NCBI GenBank assembly: GCA_035620975.1
Contig: DASPFV010000010.1
Coordinates: forward strand, 1 to 43,204
DNA: 43,204 nucleotides
Direction of reading: 5' to 3'
From: DASPFV01 sp035620975
Lineage (GTDB): Bacteria; Acidobacteriota; Vicinamibacteria; Vicinamibacterales; 2-12-FULL-66-21
How positions within the stretch are numbered: position 1 is the first letter of the stretch; every line of letters begins with the position of its first letter. The notes under the pieces are model-generated. The model saw only the letters and a list, made by a program, of their open reading frames with translations. It did no database searches and was not told the DNA's origin. The position numbers were made by a program, and so were the translations under genes. Positions 25,341 through 33,427 of the stretch are shown one piece after another.

Positions 25341-25679
25341 ATGCCCTGGTCCTTCATGCATCGTCGCCGCTTCACACAGATCGTCGGGGGCCTCCTCCTC
25401 GCTCCGCTCAGTGCCTGCCGCAGCCGCGGGCCCGATGGCCAGGCCATCGCTCGTCTCCTGGGCTTGCGTCCCGGGGAATCGGCGTGGATCGAGCAGCTGA
25501 CGACGGAGGCGCGAGGGGAGTTGCGCGCCATGCTCGAGCGGCCAGGCGACTCCAGAACGGCCCGCGCGGTCGACCTGGCGTTCCCGATCCTCGGCGACCG
25601 AAGCCGGACCTTCGCGTTCGTCGGCTATCCGGCAGCCCAGGACCGACGCAGCGTGTGCGATGGGCTCCTTGCTGAGTGA
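25341..25679 (+). CDS. Small Tat-type lipoprotein, probable small subunit of the GMC oxidoreductase
   Basis: This 112-aa protein starts with a twin-arginine-like n-region (MHRRRFTQIVGG) and a hydrophobic stretch ending in LSAC, so it looks like a Tat-exported lipoprotein with Cys26 as anchor. The remainder is short and helical, with LGLRPGESAWIEQLTTEARG. Its coding end overlaps the GMC gene by 20 nt. In FAD glucose and gluconate dehydrogenases, a small Tat-bearing subunit co-exports the catalytic subunit, which has no signal of its own; the layout here fits that. The match is by organisation, not strong sequence similarity. A second ATG at 25356 is also possible as the start. Confidence 0.7.
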   Translation: MPWSFMHRRRFTQIVGGLLLAPLSACRSRGPDGQAIARLLGLRPGESAWIEQLTTEARGELRAMLERPGDSRTARAVDLAFPILGDRSRTFAFVGYPAAQDRRSVCDGLLAE

Positions 25680-27258
25680 ACGGCAGGCAGACCTCTGCAT
25701 CCTCGGCAGCGGCATCGCGGGTCTGCTGCTCGCCGAACGGGCGCTGGCAGGAGGTCGCCGCGTTCTCCTCGTTGAACGCGGGACCCCGATGTCGTTTGCA
25801 GACCGCGTGAAGCAGGGCTCTCACGACGACCCTCTGCCGTTCAACAGCAGCCCCCACAGGTTTCCCCACGAGCCCCCGCCGTCCGGCCCCCGGACGCGGT
25901 GGGACGACCGATACGTCTTCTGGCCGGTGTACAACCTTGGGGGGTGCACCAACATCTTCTTCGGCAATGTGCCCCGCATGCATCCGTCGCACTTCACCCG
26001 GGACGCCTTCGGTGGCGCCAGCCGTCGGTGGCCGATCACGTATGAAGAGCTGGAGCCGTTCTACCTGCAGGCGGAGAAGCGGCTCGGCGTCAGCGGCAAC
26101 TCCGAACAGCCGCCGTTCGCCGGCCATTTCGACTATCCGTTACCGCCGCATCGGCTGAGCCCGTCGGATCGCGCCTGCGAAGCGATCTTCGGACCGGGCA
26201 GCGTCACTCAGGTTCCAACGGTGCGCCCCTCACGCGAGGTGGGGGGCCGCCCACGATGCTGCTCAACGAACGAATGTCATCTCTGCCCGATCGACTCCAA
26301 GGGCACCGCGCTGAACACCGTCTATCCGGCTGTCAAAGACCGAATCGAGCTTCTGACGGGGTGGCTGGCCGTCGACCTGCACTGTGCTGCCGGTCGGGTG
26401 ACGGGGGTCTCCTGCGTCGATGCCCAGGGCGGTCGGCATCGCATTCATGCCCGGGATATCGTGGTCGCGTGCAACGGTATCGATTCTTGCCTGCTGCTGC
26501 AGCGTTCGCCTTCCGTGCCCAGGCTGCCCAGCCTCGGGCGCTATTACATGGATCATCCTGTCTTCGAACTGGCAATCTACGACACCGGGCTCGATACGCG
26601 ACCAGGATACGGAGACAGCGCGCAGACGGGCATGCTCATGTCGTTCTTCGACCGGGTCGCCCCGGACCTGCCCGTCTCGATGCTCGGGGAGATCAAATCG
26701 AGCGCGCTCTCGTTGAACCGGGGGGAGCTGACGCGCGACGCGATCGTCCGGGATCTCCTGCACGATGCCATCGAGCGGAGAGCCGACGAGGGTGGATCCG
26801 TACGCGATCATTTCACACGGGCCTGGGGCTCGACGCTTGTTCTCTGGTTCGCCGTAGAAACTCAGCCGGTAGCCGACCATACGGTCGAGATCGGCCGCGT
26901 CACCGAGTCCGGCCAGGCCATCCCTCGCATCGTCCATCGCTATCCGACCTATTTTGCCGAGTGCATCGCGCGCGCCGTCGCGACGCTGCAGGAGCGCCGC
27001 CCTCAAGGCCGGGTCAAGCACATCAGTACGTTCTGCGGCAGTTATCACTGGCTGGGGGCCACCCGGATGGGGAGCATCGAGGATGGCTGCGTGGACCGCC
27101 ACCTCAGGTATCACGAGCTCGAAAACCTGTACGTTCTGTCCACTTCCACTTTCCCCGGAGGCTCCAGCGCCAACCCGACGCTGACGCTGACTGCTCTGAC
27201 GCTTCGACTGGGAGACCACCTCAGCGCCGGGAATCGAGCCGGGGCAGCACAGGCTTGA
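25660..27258 (+). CDS. GMC-family FAD oxidoreductase with a cysteine cluster
   Basis: This 532-aa protein is a glucose-methanol-choline flavoprotein. The FAD-binding loop is LGSGIAGLLLAERAL near residue 15. The active-site His lies in HWLGATRMG, and the second catalytic region is GSSANPTLTLTALTLR with Asn. Cys200, Cys201, Cys206 and Cys209 (CCSTNECHLCPI) closely resemble the Fe-S cluster motif of the catalytic subunit of bacterial FAD glucose dehydrogenase, though one residue shorter. It has no signal peptide, and the preceding small Tat lipoprotein may carry it out. The substrate is unknown; a sugar, sugar alcohol or cyclitol is likely. No cytochrome c subunit gene is adjacent. Confidence 0.85.
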   Translation: MGSLLSERQADLCILGSGIAGLLLAERALAGGRRVLLVERGTPMSFADRVKQGSHDDPLPFNSSPHRFPHEPPPSGPRTRWDDRYVFWPVYNLGGCTNIFFGNVPRMHPSHFTRDAFGGASRRWPITYEELEPFYLQAEKRLGVSGNSEQPPFAGHFDYPLPPHRLSPSDRACEAIFGPGSVTQVPTVRPSREVGGRPRCCSTNECHLCPIDSKGTALNTVYPAVKDRIELLTGWLAVDLHCAAGRVTGVSCVDAQGGRHRIHARDIVVACNGIDSCLLLQRSPSVPRLPSLGRYYMDHPVFELAIYDTGLDTRPGYGDSAQTGMLMSFFDRVAPDLPVSMLGEIKSSALSLNRGELTRDAIVRDLLHDAIERRADEGGSVRDHFTRAWGSTLVLWFAVETQPVADHTVEIGRVTESGQAIPRIVHRYPTYFAECIARAVATLQERRPQGRVKHISTFCGSYHWLGATRMGSIEDGCVDRHLRYHELENLYVLSTSTFPGGSSANPTLTLTALTLRLGDHLSAGNRAGAAQA

Positions 27259-27311
27259 TCCCGGCCGGGCACTGAGAGACAGCGCCGAGAGCCCCAGAGC
27301 GGTTTTAGCCC

Positions 27312-27340
27312 TTGAATTCGGTCCTCGGGCTCCCTACAGT
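27312..27340 (+). promoter_or_regulatory. Sigma70-type promoter TTGAAT-N17-TACAGT
   Basis: TTGAAT (27312-27317) and TACAGT (27335-27340) are 17 bp apart, predicting a start near 27347 and a leader of about 50 nt before the ATG at 27397. It would let paralogue B be expressed apart from the GMC operon. Confidence 0.5.
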
Positions 27341-27396
27341 CGTACAGCGAGTCGACCGATACCTCCCGGTATACGCGCGCCTGCGTGGATCGGCCC

Positions 27397-28557
27397 ATGA
27401 CTACCAAGTCTCTGCAGCGTCTGGCCCTGGCCCTCACCCTGCTCTCGGTGAGCGCCTGCGAGGCCCAGAAGAGTGAAAATCCATTGAGCCCGTCCGTGGC
27501 CGGCCCCATCGCGGGCGTGGAAATCACGGCGGCACGGCTGCTCGAACCCTCCCAGGGCACGAGGGTTCGTGACTCTCAGCAGCCCGTTCGCCTGCTGGTC
27601 GAGAACGCCAGCTCGAATGGCGTGAGACCCCTTTCATACACGTTCGAAGTCGCTGCAGATGCCGCGTTCGGGACGAAGGTCTTCGCTCGCAGCGCTGTGC
27701 AGCCAGGAGACGGACGGACCAGCGTCCAGCTGGACAGGCTCGCTTCGGGACGAACCTACTACTGGCGTGTCAGGGCGGAAGACGGGGCGAACACCGGACC
27801 ATTCGCCAATGCAGAGTTCGTGGTGCTGCCTCCGCCATCGCTGGGGAGACCCGTGCCCATCGAACCTGTCAACAACGCTCGTGTCGCTGACCGCCGACCC
27901 ACCCTGCGAGTGCGCAACGCGGATCGGAACGAGGCGGTCGGTCCGCTGACGTACTTCTTCCAGATTGCTCTTGATCAGGCATTCACGCAGGTTGCCGCGC
28001 AAGGCAGCGCTCCGGAAGGCGCGGGAGAGACGACCTGGACAGCCGATCGAGATCTGTCGCTGGACGATCAGCATTTCTGGAGAGCCCGGGCAACCGACGG
28101 TGAAACGGTCGGCGAGTGGATGCAGACCCAGGGGTTCGTATCGGCTGGTGGAGGTGGTGGCGGCGGGGGTGGTGGTGGAGGTGGGGGCGGCGGGGGCACC
28201 CCGTGCCGGCCCTATCCCAACAACGGACCCGATGTCGTCGCGTGCGTGGAAGCCCAGTACCCCGAGTACCTGGTTGCCGGTGTGAGTCTGTCGCGTCGGC
28301 AGGCGAACATGGCGTTTCTGCGCGATCGGATCATCGAAACGGGCATCTGCGGGGGGATGAACCTGGCCTGGAACATGAAGCGAGGCGGCCCGGAAAAGAG
28401 CATCGATTTCATCGCCTGGCACGACGGCCGCCAGTGGATCGGCGTCGATATCGGTCGGGCCTACGACGCGACCGATCGCAAGCTGGACCTGGTGTGGGGC
28501 GTCCACGGCCCCACGCCCCACGCCCGCGCGTACGAGCCGCGGCCAACCTGTCAGTGA
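27397..28557 (+). CDS. Lipoprotein with two FnIII-like domains, a polyglycine linker and the same conserved C-terminal domain (paralogue B)
   Basis: This 386-aa protein has a signal peptide with lipobox VSAC (Cys21). Two FnIII-like modules follow (about residues 45-145 and 150-248, each with an xYWRVRAEDG- or FWRARATDG-like strand). Seventeen consecutive glycines (residues 251-267) lead into a C-terminal domain with NMAFLRDRIIETGIC, NMKRGGPEKSIDF and WIGVDIGRAYD. The C-terminal domain clearly matches that of the gene at 24481, with a further pair of cysteines. The role is unknown; FnIII modules suggest surface display or carbohydrate binding. An in-frame GTG at 27385 is 4 codons upstream; I prefer the ATG. 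Confidence 0.8.
   Translation: MTTKSLQRLALALTLLSVSACEAQKSENPLSPSVAGPIAGVEITAARLLEPSQGTRVRDSQQPVRLLVENASSNGVRPLSYTFEVAADAAFGTKVFARSAVQPGDGRTSVQLDRLASGRTYYWRVRAEDGANTGPFANAEFVVLPPPSLGRPVPIEPVNNARVADRRPTLRVRNADRNEAVGPLTYFFQIALDQAFTQVAAQGSAPEGAGETTWTADRDLSLDDQHFWRARATDGETVGEWMQTQGFVSAGGGGGGGGGGGGGGGGGTPCRPYPNNGPDVVACVEAQYPEYLVAGVSLSRRQANMAFLRDRIIETGICGGMNLAWNMKRGGPEKSIDFIAWHDGRQWIGVDIGRAYDATDRKLDLVWGVHGPTPHARAYEPRPTCQ
28147..28197 (+). repeat. GGN-codon tract encoding 17 glycines, with a 27-bp-period duplication
   Basis: Seventeen GGN codons in a row. Codons 1-8 (28147-28170) and 10-17 (28174-28197) differ at only 2 of 24 bases, so the linker looks like a tandem duplication of a 27-bp unit. Such tracts can change length by slippage or recombination. 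Confidence 0.85.
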
Positions 28558-28581
28558 TCGTGATGCACAGCGGCTGCGACA

Positions 28582-30138
28582 CTACTCGGACGACGATCTG
28601 AGATCGAAGAGGCGAGTCCCGGCCGGTTCGCCCGCGAGCTGAACCGGCCGGTACCGCGAGAGGTATTCGACCAGCTCACGATTGTCGCGTTGCAGGTCCT
28701 GCCAGTCGGTGGTGACGAAGTACCCGGCTCCCACCCGCCGGAGCCACTCGACCGTGGCGGGCGACACATCGTTCGGTCCGAAGCTCCAGCCGCGCTGCTT
28801 CGCGAAATGCAGCAGCACCGGCGAGGTCACACCGTAGTCGTCCACGACGACGAGGAGCGCCCCGGAACGGCCAACCGCCGCCTGCACGGCTTCGCCCGCC
28901 TGCAGCATCTCCGTATTGAGGCGTCCCCGACGGAAGTGGGTACGGATGACGCCGCTCTCGAAGAACATCAGCAGCGCCAGAGCCGTCACGAGGGTGCCCA
29001 CGGCACCGGGCGCCCACCAGCCAGCGCTGACGCGAGCGCAGATCCACTCGCGGTCGAACAACGGCGCCGCGGCCGACCCGAAGTACATCGCCCCGATGAC
29101 AACGAGCGGCAGCTGGTAGTAGTCGTGCGCCAGGTTGCCCTCACCGGCCGCCAGGATGAAGGCGGCCATGGCGGCCAGCCAGCCGGCAGGCAGGGCGCTC
29201 CACGGTCCCCGCCAGGTCAGCAATCCCACGAGCGCCACGGCCAGGCCAATCGGCGTCAGATGGAGCCGCACCACTCGATGGAGCAGCTCCCGATAGAACT
29301 CGCTGCCGGTCAGAAGGGGAATCGAGCTCCACTTCGAGAACACGTCCGGCCAGGGTCCAGGTGCGATCACGGCCGGGTAGGTCCGGGCGGGGTGCGCCAG
29401 AATTCCGAATGTCAGGCCCGTCTCCCGAAAGATGAAATATGCGTGGACGTACCACGCCGCGGCCACCAGGATGGCACAGGCCACCGCCAGCCAGAGCCGC
29501 CGGTCGACCAGGCCGGCCCTTCCCCGAGCCTGCGCGATCATCGCGACGATCGGGGCCAGGATCAGCACACCCGGCAGCTTGACGAGAACAGCGAGTGCCA
29601 GCGACACGCTCGCCCATATCAACGCGGACCGAGAAGCCGTGCGCAGGTACCGCACGAAGCCGAGGAGCGCGGCTGCGGCGAAGAACAACATCGCTGTGTC
29701 GGGCATGAAGGTCCGACCGTAGTACACGGCCCCGGGCGAGGCGGCGACCAGGAGGACCGCCGCCCGTGCAGCAGCGCGTCCTCTGATCTCCAGCACGAGC
29801 AGGTAGACCGCGAACATCAGCCCGACTGAGAAGGCGACGGTCGTCACTCGCCCCCAGATGTCCTCAGGGCCGAGCAGGTGATAGAGAAGCGCGGCGATCC
29901 AGGGAACCAGCGGGAACTCACTCTCGACGTAGCCGTGTCGGCCTCCCCAATTCACCTGTGGGTACAGCGGATTCAGGGAATCCTCGTAGAAGTACCGAGC
30001 CATGGCGGCGGTATCGATCTGGCGCCAGCCATGAGCGTCGAGCAGAGGCGTCGAGATGGAGATGAACCTGAGGACGATTCCGAGCAGCAGAATTGCCAGC
30101 AGGGCGGGATCCATTCGGAGGGGCCCGCGAGACTGCAT
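28582..30138 (-). CDS. ArnT/GT39-like polytopic glycosyltransferase
   Basis: This 518-aa integral membrane protein has about eleven or twelve hydrophobic segments. The first periplasmic loop holds DAHGWRQIDTAAMARYFYED, with Arg and Asp in the positions used by ArnT/PMT-type enzymes, followed by the loop ESEFPLVPWIAALLYHLLG. The C-terminal 100 residues are soluble. The probable job is transfer of a sugar from a polyprenyl-phosphate donor on the periplasmic side. The start at 30138 lies 10 nt from a perfect TATAAT; an ATG at 30114 is an alternative. It converges on paralogue B with a 24-bp gap. Confidence 0.85.
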   Translation of the reverse strand: MQSRGPLRMDPALLAILLLGIVLRFISISTPLLDAHGWRQIDTAAMARYFYEDSLNPLYPQVNWGGRHGYVESEFPLVPWIAALLYHLLGPEDIWGRVTTVAFSVGLMFAVYLLVLEIRGRAAARAAVLLVAASPGAVYYGRTFMPDTAMLFFAAAALLGFVRYLRTASRSALIWASVSLALAVLVKLPGVLILAPIVAMIAQARGRAGLVDRRLWLAVACAILVAAAWYVHAYFIFRETGLTFGILAHPARTYPAVIAPGPWPDVFSKWSSIPLLTGSEFYRELLHRVVRLHLTPIGLAVALVGLLTWRGPWSALPAGWLAAMAAFILAAGEGNLAHDYYQLPLVVIGAMYFGSAAAPLFDREWICARVSAGWWAPGAVGTLVTALALLMFFESGVIRTHFRRGRLNTEMLQAGEAVQAAVGRSGALLVVVDDYGVTSPVLLHFAKQRGWSFGPNDVSPATVEWLRRVGAGYFVTTDWQDLQRDNRELVEYLSRYRPVQLAGEPAGTRLFDLRSSSE

Positions 30139-30147
30139 ACGACCGGA

Positions 30148-30156
30148 TATTATACT
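30148..30156. promoter_or_regulatory. Overlapping divergent -10 elements (TATAAT / TATACT)
   Basis: The minus strand reads TATAAT (30154 to 30149) for the gene starting at 30138. The plus strand reads TATACT (30151-30156) for the gene at 30208. The two hexamers share four base pairs, so one melted region could fire either way. Confidence 0.6.
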
Positions 30157-30207
30157 GGGCGTGGCTTCAGCGCCGCAGCGTTCGGCGTGCGAGACGGCGG
30201 GGAACTC

Positions 30208-31179
30208 GTGATCTCGCTGTCGCGCGCTCTTCGCGTGATCGTTGCGATGGGGTTGACCGCGATCGTGCTGTATCAGGCCGATGCCGGGTCGGTGCTCCAG
30301 GCAGTCGAGCGCACGCGCCCCGGCCCGCTGGTGGGAGCAGTGGCGTTGGTCATCGCAGATCGCGCCCTCATGTGGTGGCGCTGGGTTGCGCTGCTGCGTA
30401 CAATCGACGTCCCTCGCCGCCCTCCCCTGATGGATGTCGCGCGTGTCTTTTTCGTCAGCACGTTCGTCGGGACCTTTCTTCCGGCCAGCATTGGCGGCGA
30501 TGCGGTCCGCACCGTCGCCGTGGCCCGGCTGGGTGTTCCCGCGGGCGGCGCGGCGGCGTCGGTGGTCCTCGATCGGCTGCTCGGCGTGATCTCGATTCTC
30601 GCGATGGCCGCGATTGGGTTGATGCTCGCTCGTGAACTGCTCACGAACGCTGCCATACTCGCCGCGCTCGTGCTCACGATGGCCGTCTCTTCGGCGGGAC
30701 TGGCGCTGATCTTCAGTGAGAGGGCCGCTCGTCTGGCACGCTTTGTGTCGCGCGCGGTGCCGACGGAAGCGGGGCGGCGCTTGTCAAGCGACGTCGTTGA
30801 CATCTTTCGGCTGCATCGGCACGAACGGAGACTGCTCGCCCTCGTGCTGATCGCTTCCATCGCCGTCCAGGTTCTCCGCGTGCTCGAAGCGTGGGTTCTC
30901 GGGCTCGCGCTGGGCATCCCGGCAGGCATCTGGACCTACTTCGCCTTCGTGCCTCTCATTCTGCTGATCATGCTGCTGCCGGTGACCATCAACGGCATAG
31001 GCACGAGTCAGGCCGCGTTCGTCTGGCTTTTCGGATCGGCGGGCGTCGATCCTGGATCGTCCTTCGCGCTGTCGTTGCTCTTCCTCGCGCTGGGCGTCAT
31101 TGGAAATCTTCCGGGAGCGCTCATGTACGCCACTGCACCCGCGGTCCGTCGCGGTCACGACGTCCGTAATTCGGCATGA
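30208..31179 (+). CDS. LPG-synthase TM-domain (flippase-like) membrane protein, second copy
   Basis: This 323-aa protein has about eight hydrophobic segments and the family landmarks VGTFLPASIGGDAVRT (around residue 90) and IMLLPVTINGIGTSQAAFV in the C-terminal half. It is a diverged paralogue of the protein at 20068. The predicted role is movement of a lipid-linked intermediate or support of a membrane glycosyltransferase. The GTG at 30208 has GGGGAA 4-6 nt upstream; a GTG at 30187 is also in frame. It is divergent from a GT-C gene and followed by another GT-C-like gene, which supports a glycolipid role. Confidence 0.85.
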   Translation: MISLSRALRVIVAMGLTAIVLYQADAGSVLQAVERTRPGPLVGAVALVIADRALMWWRWVALLRTIDVPRRPPLMDVARVFFVSTFVGTFLPASIGGDAVRTVAVARLGVPAGGAAASVVLDRLLGVISILAMAAIGLMLARELLTNAAILAALVLTMAVSSAGLALIFSERAARLARFVSRAVPTEAGRRLSSDVVDIFRLHRHERRLLALVLIASIAVQVLRVLEAWVLGLALGIPAGIWTYFAFVPLILLIMLLPVTINGIGTSQAAFVWLFGSAGVDPGSSFALSLLFLALGVIGNLPGALMYATAPAVRRGHDVRNSA

Positions 31180-31361
31180 TCCTCGTCTGCCGGGAACCGG
31201 ATTTGGCTGCTGCTCAGTGCCAGTCTGCCGGCGGCGGTGCTGCGGTGCCTGCCAAGCCACTCACCTTCGCGCTGCGGGGTGTCGCCCCCGGCGTTCTGGG
31301 GAGCGGTCCGGAAGATCGTCGGCCCGCGGCGGGCGGTCAGCCGCCGCAGGCGGTTCGCTGA
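31176..31361 (+). CDS. Possible small coupling ORF (61 codons)
   Basis: An ATG overlaps the stop of the flippase-like gene as ATGA (31176-31179), and the frame ends in a TGA directly before the next gene's ATG at 31362. It would encode 61 residues rich in Gly, Ala and Pro, with no recognised domain. The next gene has no visible SD, so ribosomes reinitiating through this frame would explain its translation. It may equally be chance in a GC-rich gap; the rest of the 182-bp interval holds only a short GC stem-loop (31332-31345). Confidence 0.3.
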   Translation: MILVCREPDLAAAQCQSAGGGAAVPAKPLTFALRGVAPGVLGSGPEDRRPAAGGQPPQAVR

Positions 31362-33380
31362 ATGTCGCAGGGGGTCAGTGCCACGCTCGCAGGAACCGCG
31401 GTGCTGGCGACCGTAGCGGCAGCGGCGGGACCCGCCGGAGTGGCATACCTGCCCTTCTACGCGCTCGCGCTGGTCCCCGGTTGGCTGCTGGGCGGCGCCG
31501 TGTTCGGACGCGGCCCCGCGCGGTGGATTGGCGGAGCGCTGGCGGGTTACACACTCACACAGCTGGCGCTGTGGGCCTGCATCTCGGCAGGGCTGACGGC
31601 CCCCGTCTGGTTCGCGCTCGCCTGGCTGGCGGTGACAGTCCTCTGCTGGGTGGCCCGGTCGCGCGTGGACACACCACTGTTCCCGATGGAAACGTGGGGG
31701 CGCACCGATCTGGCGGCGCTCTGCCTCGTCGTGCTGCTGGTGCCGCTCATCATGGGGGTCCCCTATTCGAACATCGGTCGCGAGGACGCCGCCGGCACGC
31801 GCTATTACCGCGCGTATTTCACGGCAGATTTCGTATGGCACACGGCCCTCTCCGCGGAGCTCGGCAAGTACGACATGCCGCCCCGGAACCCGTATCTGGC
31901 CGCCGAACCGCTCCACTATTACTGGACCTATTTCCTGCTGCCCGCGGTCGTCGCAGAGAGCGGACCACCGCTGCTGCGCGACGTGCAGCTGGTGCTCAAG
32001 GTCAACGCCCTGTGCAACGCCGTGCTGCTGGCGGCCGCGATCTTCCTGTTCGCGCGCACGGCCGTCCCGTCAGCGTGGCCGGCGGCCTGCGCGGTCGCGC
32101 TGGTTCTCGTGGCCGCCAGCGCGGAAGGCGCACTGGTGCTGTGGGAGATCGCGACGAGCGGCCGGACGCTGGACTACGTGCGGACGATCAATATCGACGC
32201 GATAACCGCCTGGCGCTTCGACGGTCTGCGCATCGACGGCCTGGCGCGGTCGATGCTCTACAACCCGCAGCACTCGCTGTCCTGCGCCCTGGCGCTGGTG
32301 GCGTTCACCGGGGCCACCGCCGCCGGTTTCAATGCCGGCGCAGGCGCCGTGCTCGCGACGGGTGGGCTCCTGGCCCTCTCGACCATCGCCAATCCATTCC
32401 TCGGCGGGATGTTCAGCCTCATCTACGGCGCGAGCATGGCCGCGGACGCGCTTTGGCGACGCACCGCCGCCGATCTCCGCCGGCTCGCCGTGCACGCGCT
32501 CGCCGCCCTCCCCGTCGCGGCGGCCGTCGCCTGGACCGACGTCAACCAGATGACGGAGGGGGCGGCCGCGGCGCTCACGATCGGGTGGGGGGGAGACGCG
32601 AGGAACGCACCGGTCGCGACGGTCATGTTCTCGCTGGGACCCGTCCTGCTGCCGGCCCTGGCCGGCCTGTGGCCGTCGACCCGCCTGCCAGGTCTCGCCG
32701 CCCGGCTGTCAGGCTGCGGCCTGATCATCGGGCTCCTGCTCATGCATCTCGTGCGCATCTCCGACGGCGCCTGGATCGGTTTCCGTGCGGGCCAGATCAT
32801 GCAGTGCCTGATGCCCGCGCTCGTGGCCCGCTTCCTCTGGCGACTTCGCGAGCGCGGCTGGGGCGCTATGCTGCTGCCGTCTGCGTTCATTCTGGCGATC
32901 GGTCTGCCCACGACCATCATCGACCTCTACAACGCGCAGGACATCTCGAACCTGCGGCCGGGGCCCGGTTTCCCGTGGACGTTGACGGTCTCCCCTGCCC
33001 AGCGCGAAGCGTTCGGCTGGATTCGGTCGAGGACGGCGCCGGATGCCGTGGTGCAGATGGACGTCATCGCCCGGGGCCGGGCGCATTGGAGCCTCATCCC
33101 GACGTTCGCCCAGCGCCGGATGGCCGCGGGGCTTCCGATATCGCTGCTGGCCAGCCCGCGCTACACCCGACGCGCAGAAGACGTGCAGCGGATCTACGCG
33201 ACCGCCGACGCGGAGGAGGCGTGGAAGACGTCTCGATCGCTTCGCATCGACTATCTATACATGGACGAGACGGAGCGCAAGGTCTACCCCGACGGCGTGA
33301 GCAAGTTCGGAGACGCACCGGAACAGTTCCGGCGCGTGTTCACGAACGCCGAGGTTGCCATATACCAGGTCGTGCGGTAG
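31362..33380 (+). CDS. Large polytopic membrane protein, GT-C-like, substrate unknown
   Basis: This 672-aa protein has about 13-15 hydrophobic segments up to residue 540 and a soluble C-terminal part of about 130 residues. The loop TRYYRAYFTADFVWHTAL followed by PRNPYLAAEPLHYYWTYF is characteristic of a group of uncharacterised bacterial GT-C-like or DUF2298-like membrane proteins. The large aromatic loops face the periplasm by the inside-positive rule. It follows the flippase-like gene in the same direction and may be cotranscribed. No SD precedes the ATG, and no earlier in-frame start exists. Confidence 0.75.
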   Translation: MSQGVSATLAGTAVLATVAAAAGPAGVAYLPFYALALVPGWLLGGAVFGRGPARWIGGALAGYTLTQLALWACISAGLTAPVWFALAWLAVTVLCWVARSRVDTPLFPMETWGRTDLAALCLVVLLVPLIMGVPYSNIGREDAAGTRYYRAYFTADFVWHTALSAELGKYDMPPRNPYLAAEPLHYYWTYFLLPAVVAESGPPLLRDVQLVLKVNALCNAVLLAAAIFLFARTAVPSAWPAACAVALVLVAASAEGALVLWEIATSGRTLDYVRTINIDAITAWRFDGLRIDGLARSMLYNPQHSLSCALALVAFTGATAAGFNAGAGAVLATGGLLALSTIANPFLGGMFSLIYGASMAADALWRRTAADLRRLAVHALAALPVAAAVAWTDVNQMTEGAAAALTIGWGGDARNAPVATVMFSLGPVLLPALAGLWPSTRLPGLAARLSGCGLIIGLLLMHLVRISDGAWIGFRAGQIMQCLMPALVARFLWRLRERGWGAMLLPSAFILAIGLPTTIIDLYNAQDISNLRPGPGFPWTLTVSPAQREAFGWIRSRTAPDAVVQMDVIARGRAHWSLIPTFAQRRMAAGLPISLLASPRYTRRAEDVQRIYATADAEEAWKTSRSLRIDYLYMDETERKVYPDGVSKFGDAPEQFRRVFTNAEVAIYQVVR

Positions 33381-33427
33381 GTGCGTCCGGCGCGAGGACC
33401 TGAAATGCGCAGCCCGGACAGGCCGGA

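Noticed and set aside
28147..28197. Glycine tract as a CRISPR-like or satellite array
   Set aside because: It is inside a coding frame, has only two units, and preserves the reading frame.
31100..33403. Open frame of 767 codons on the plus strand, overlapping the large membrane protein in another frame
   Set aside because: It consists of Arg, Gly and Ala-rich shadow sequence, while the alternative frame gives a coherent polytopic membrane protein.
33381..33427. GTCCGG and CCGGAC arms between convergent genes (33385-33390 and 33414-33419) as a terminator
   Set aside because: The stem is only 6 bp with a 23-nt loop and no T-tract, too weak to call.
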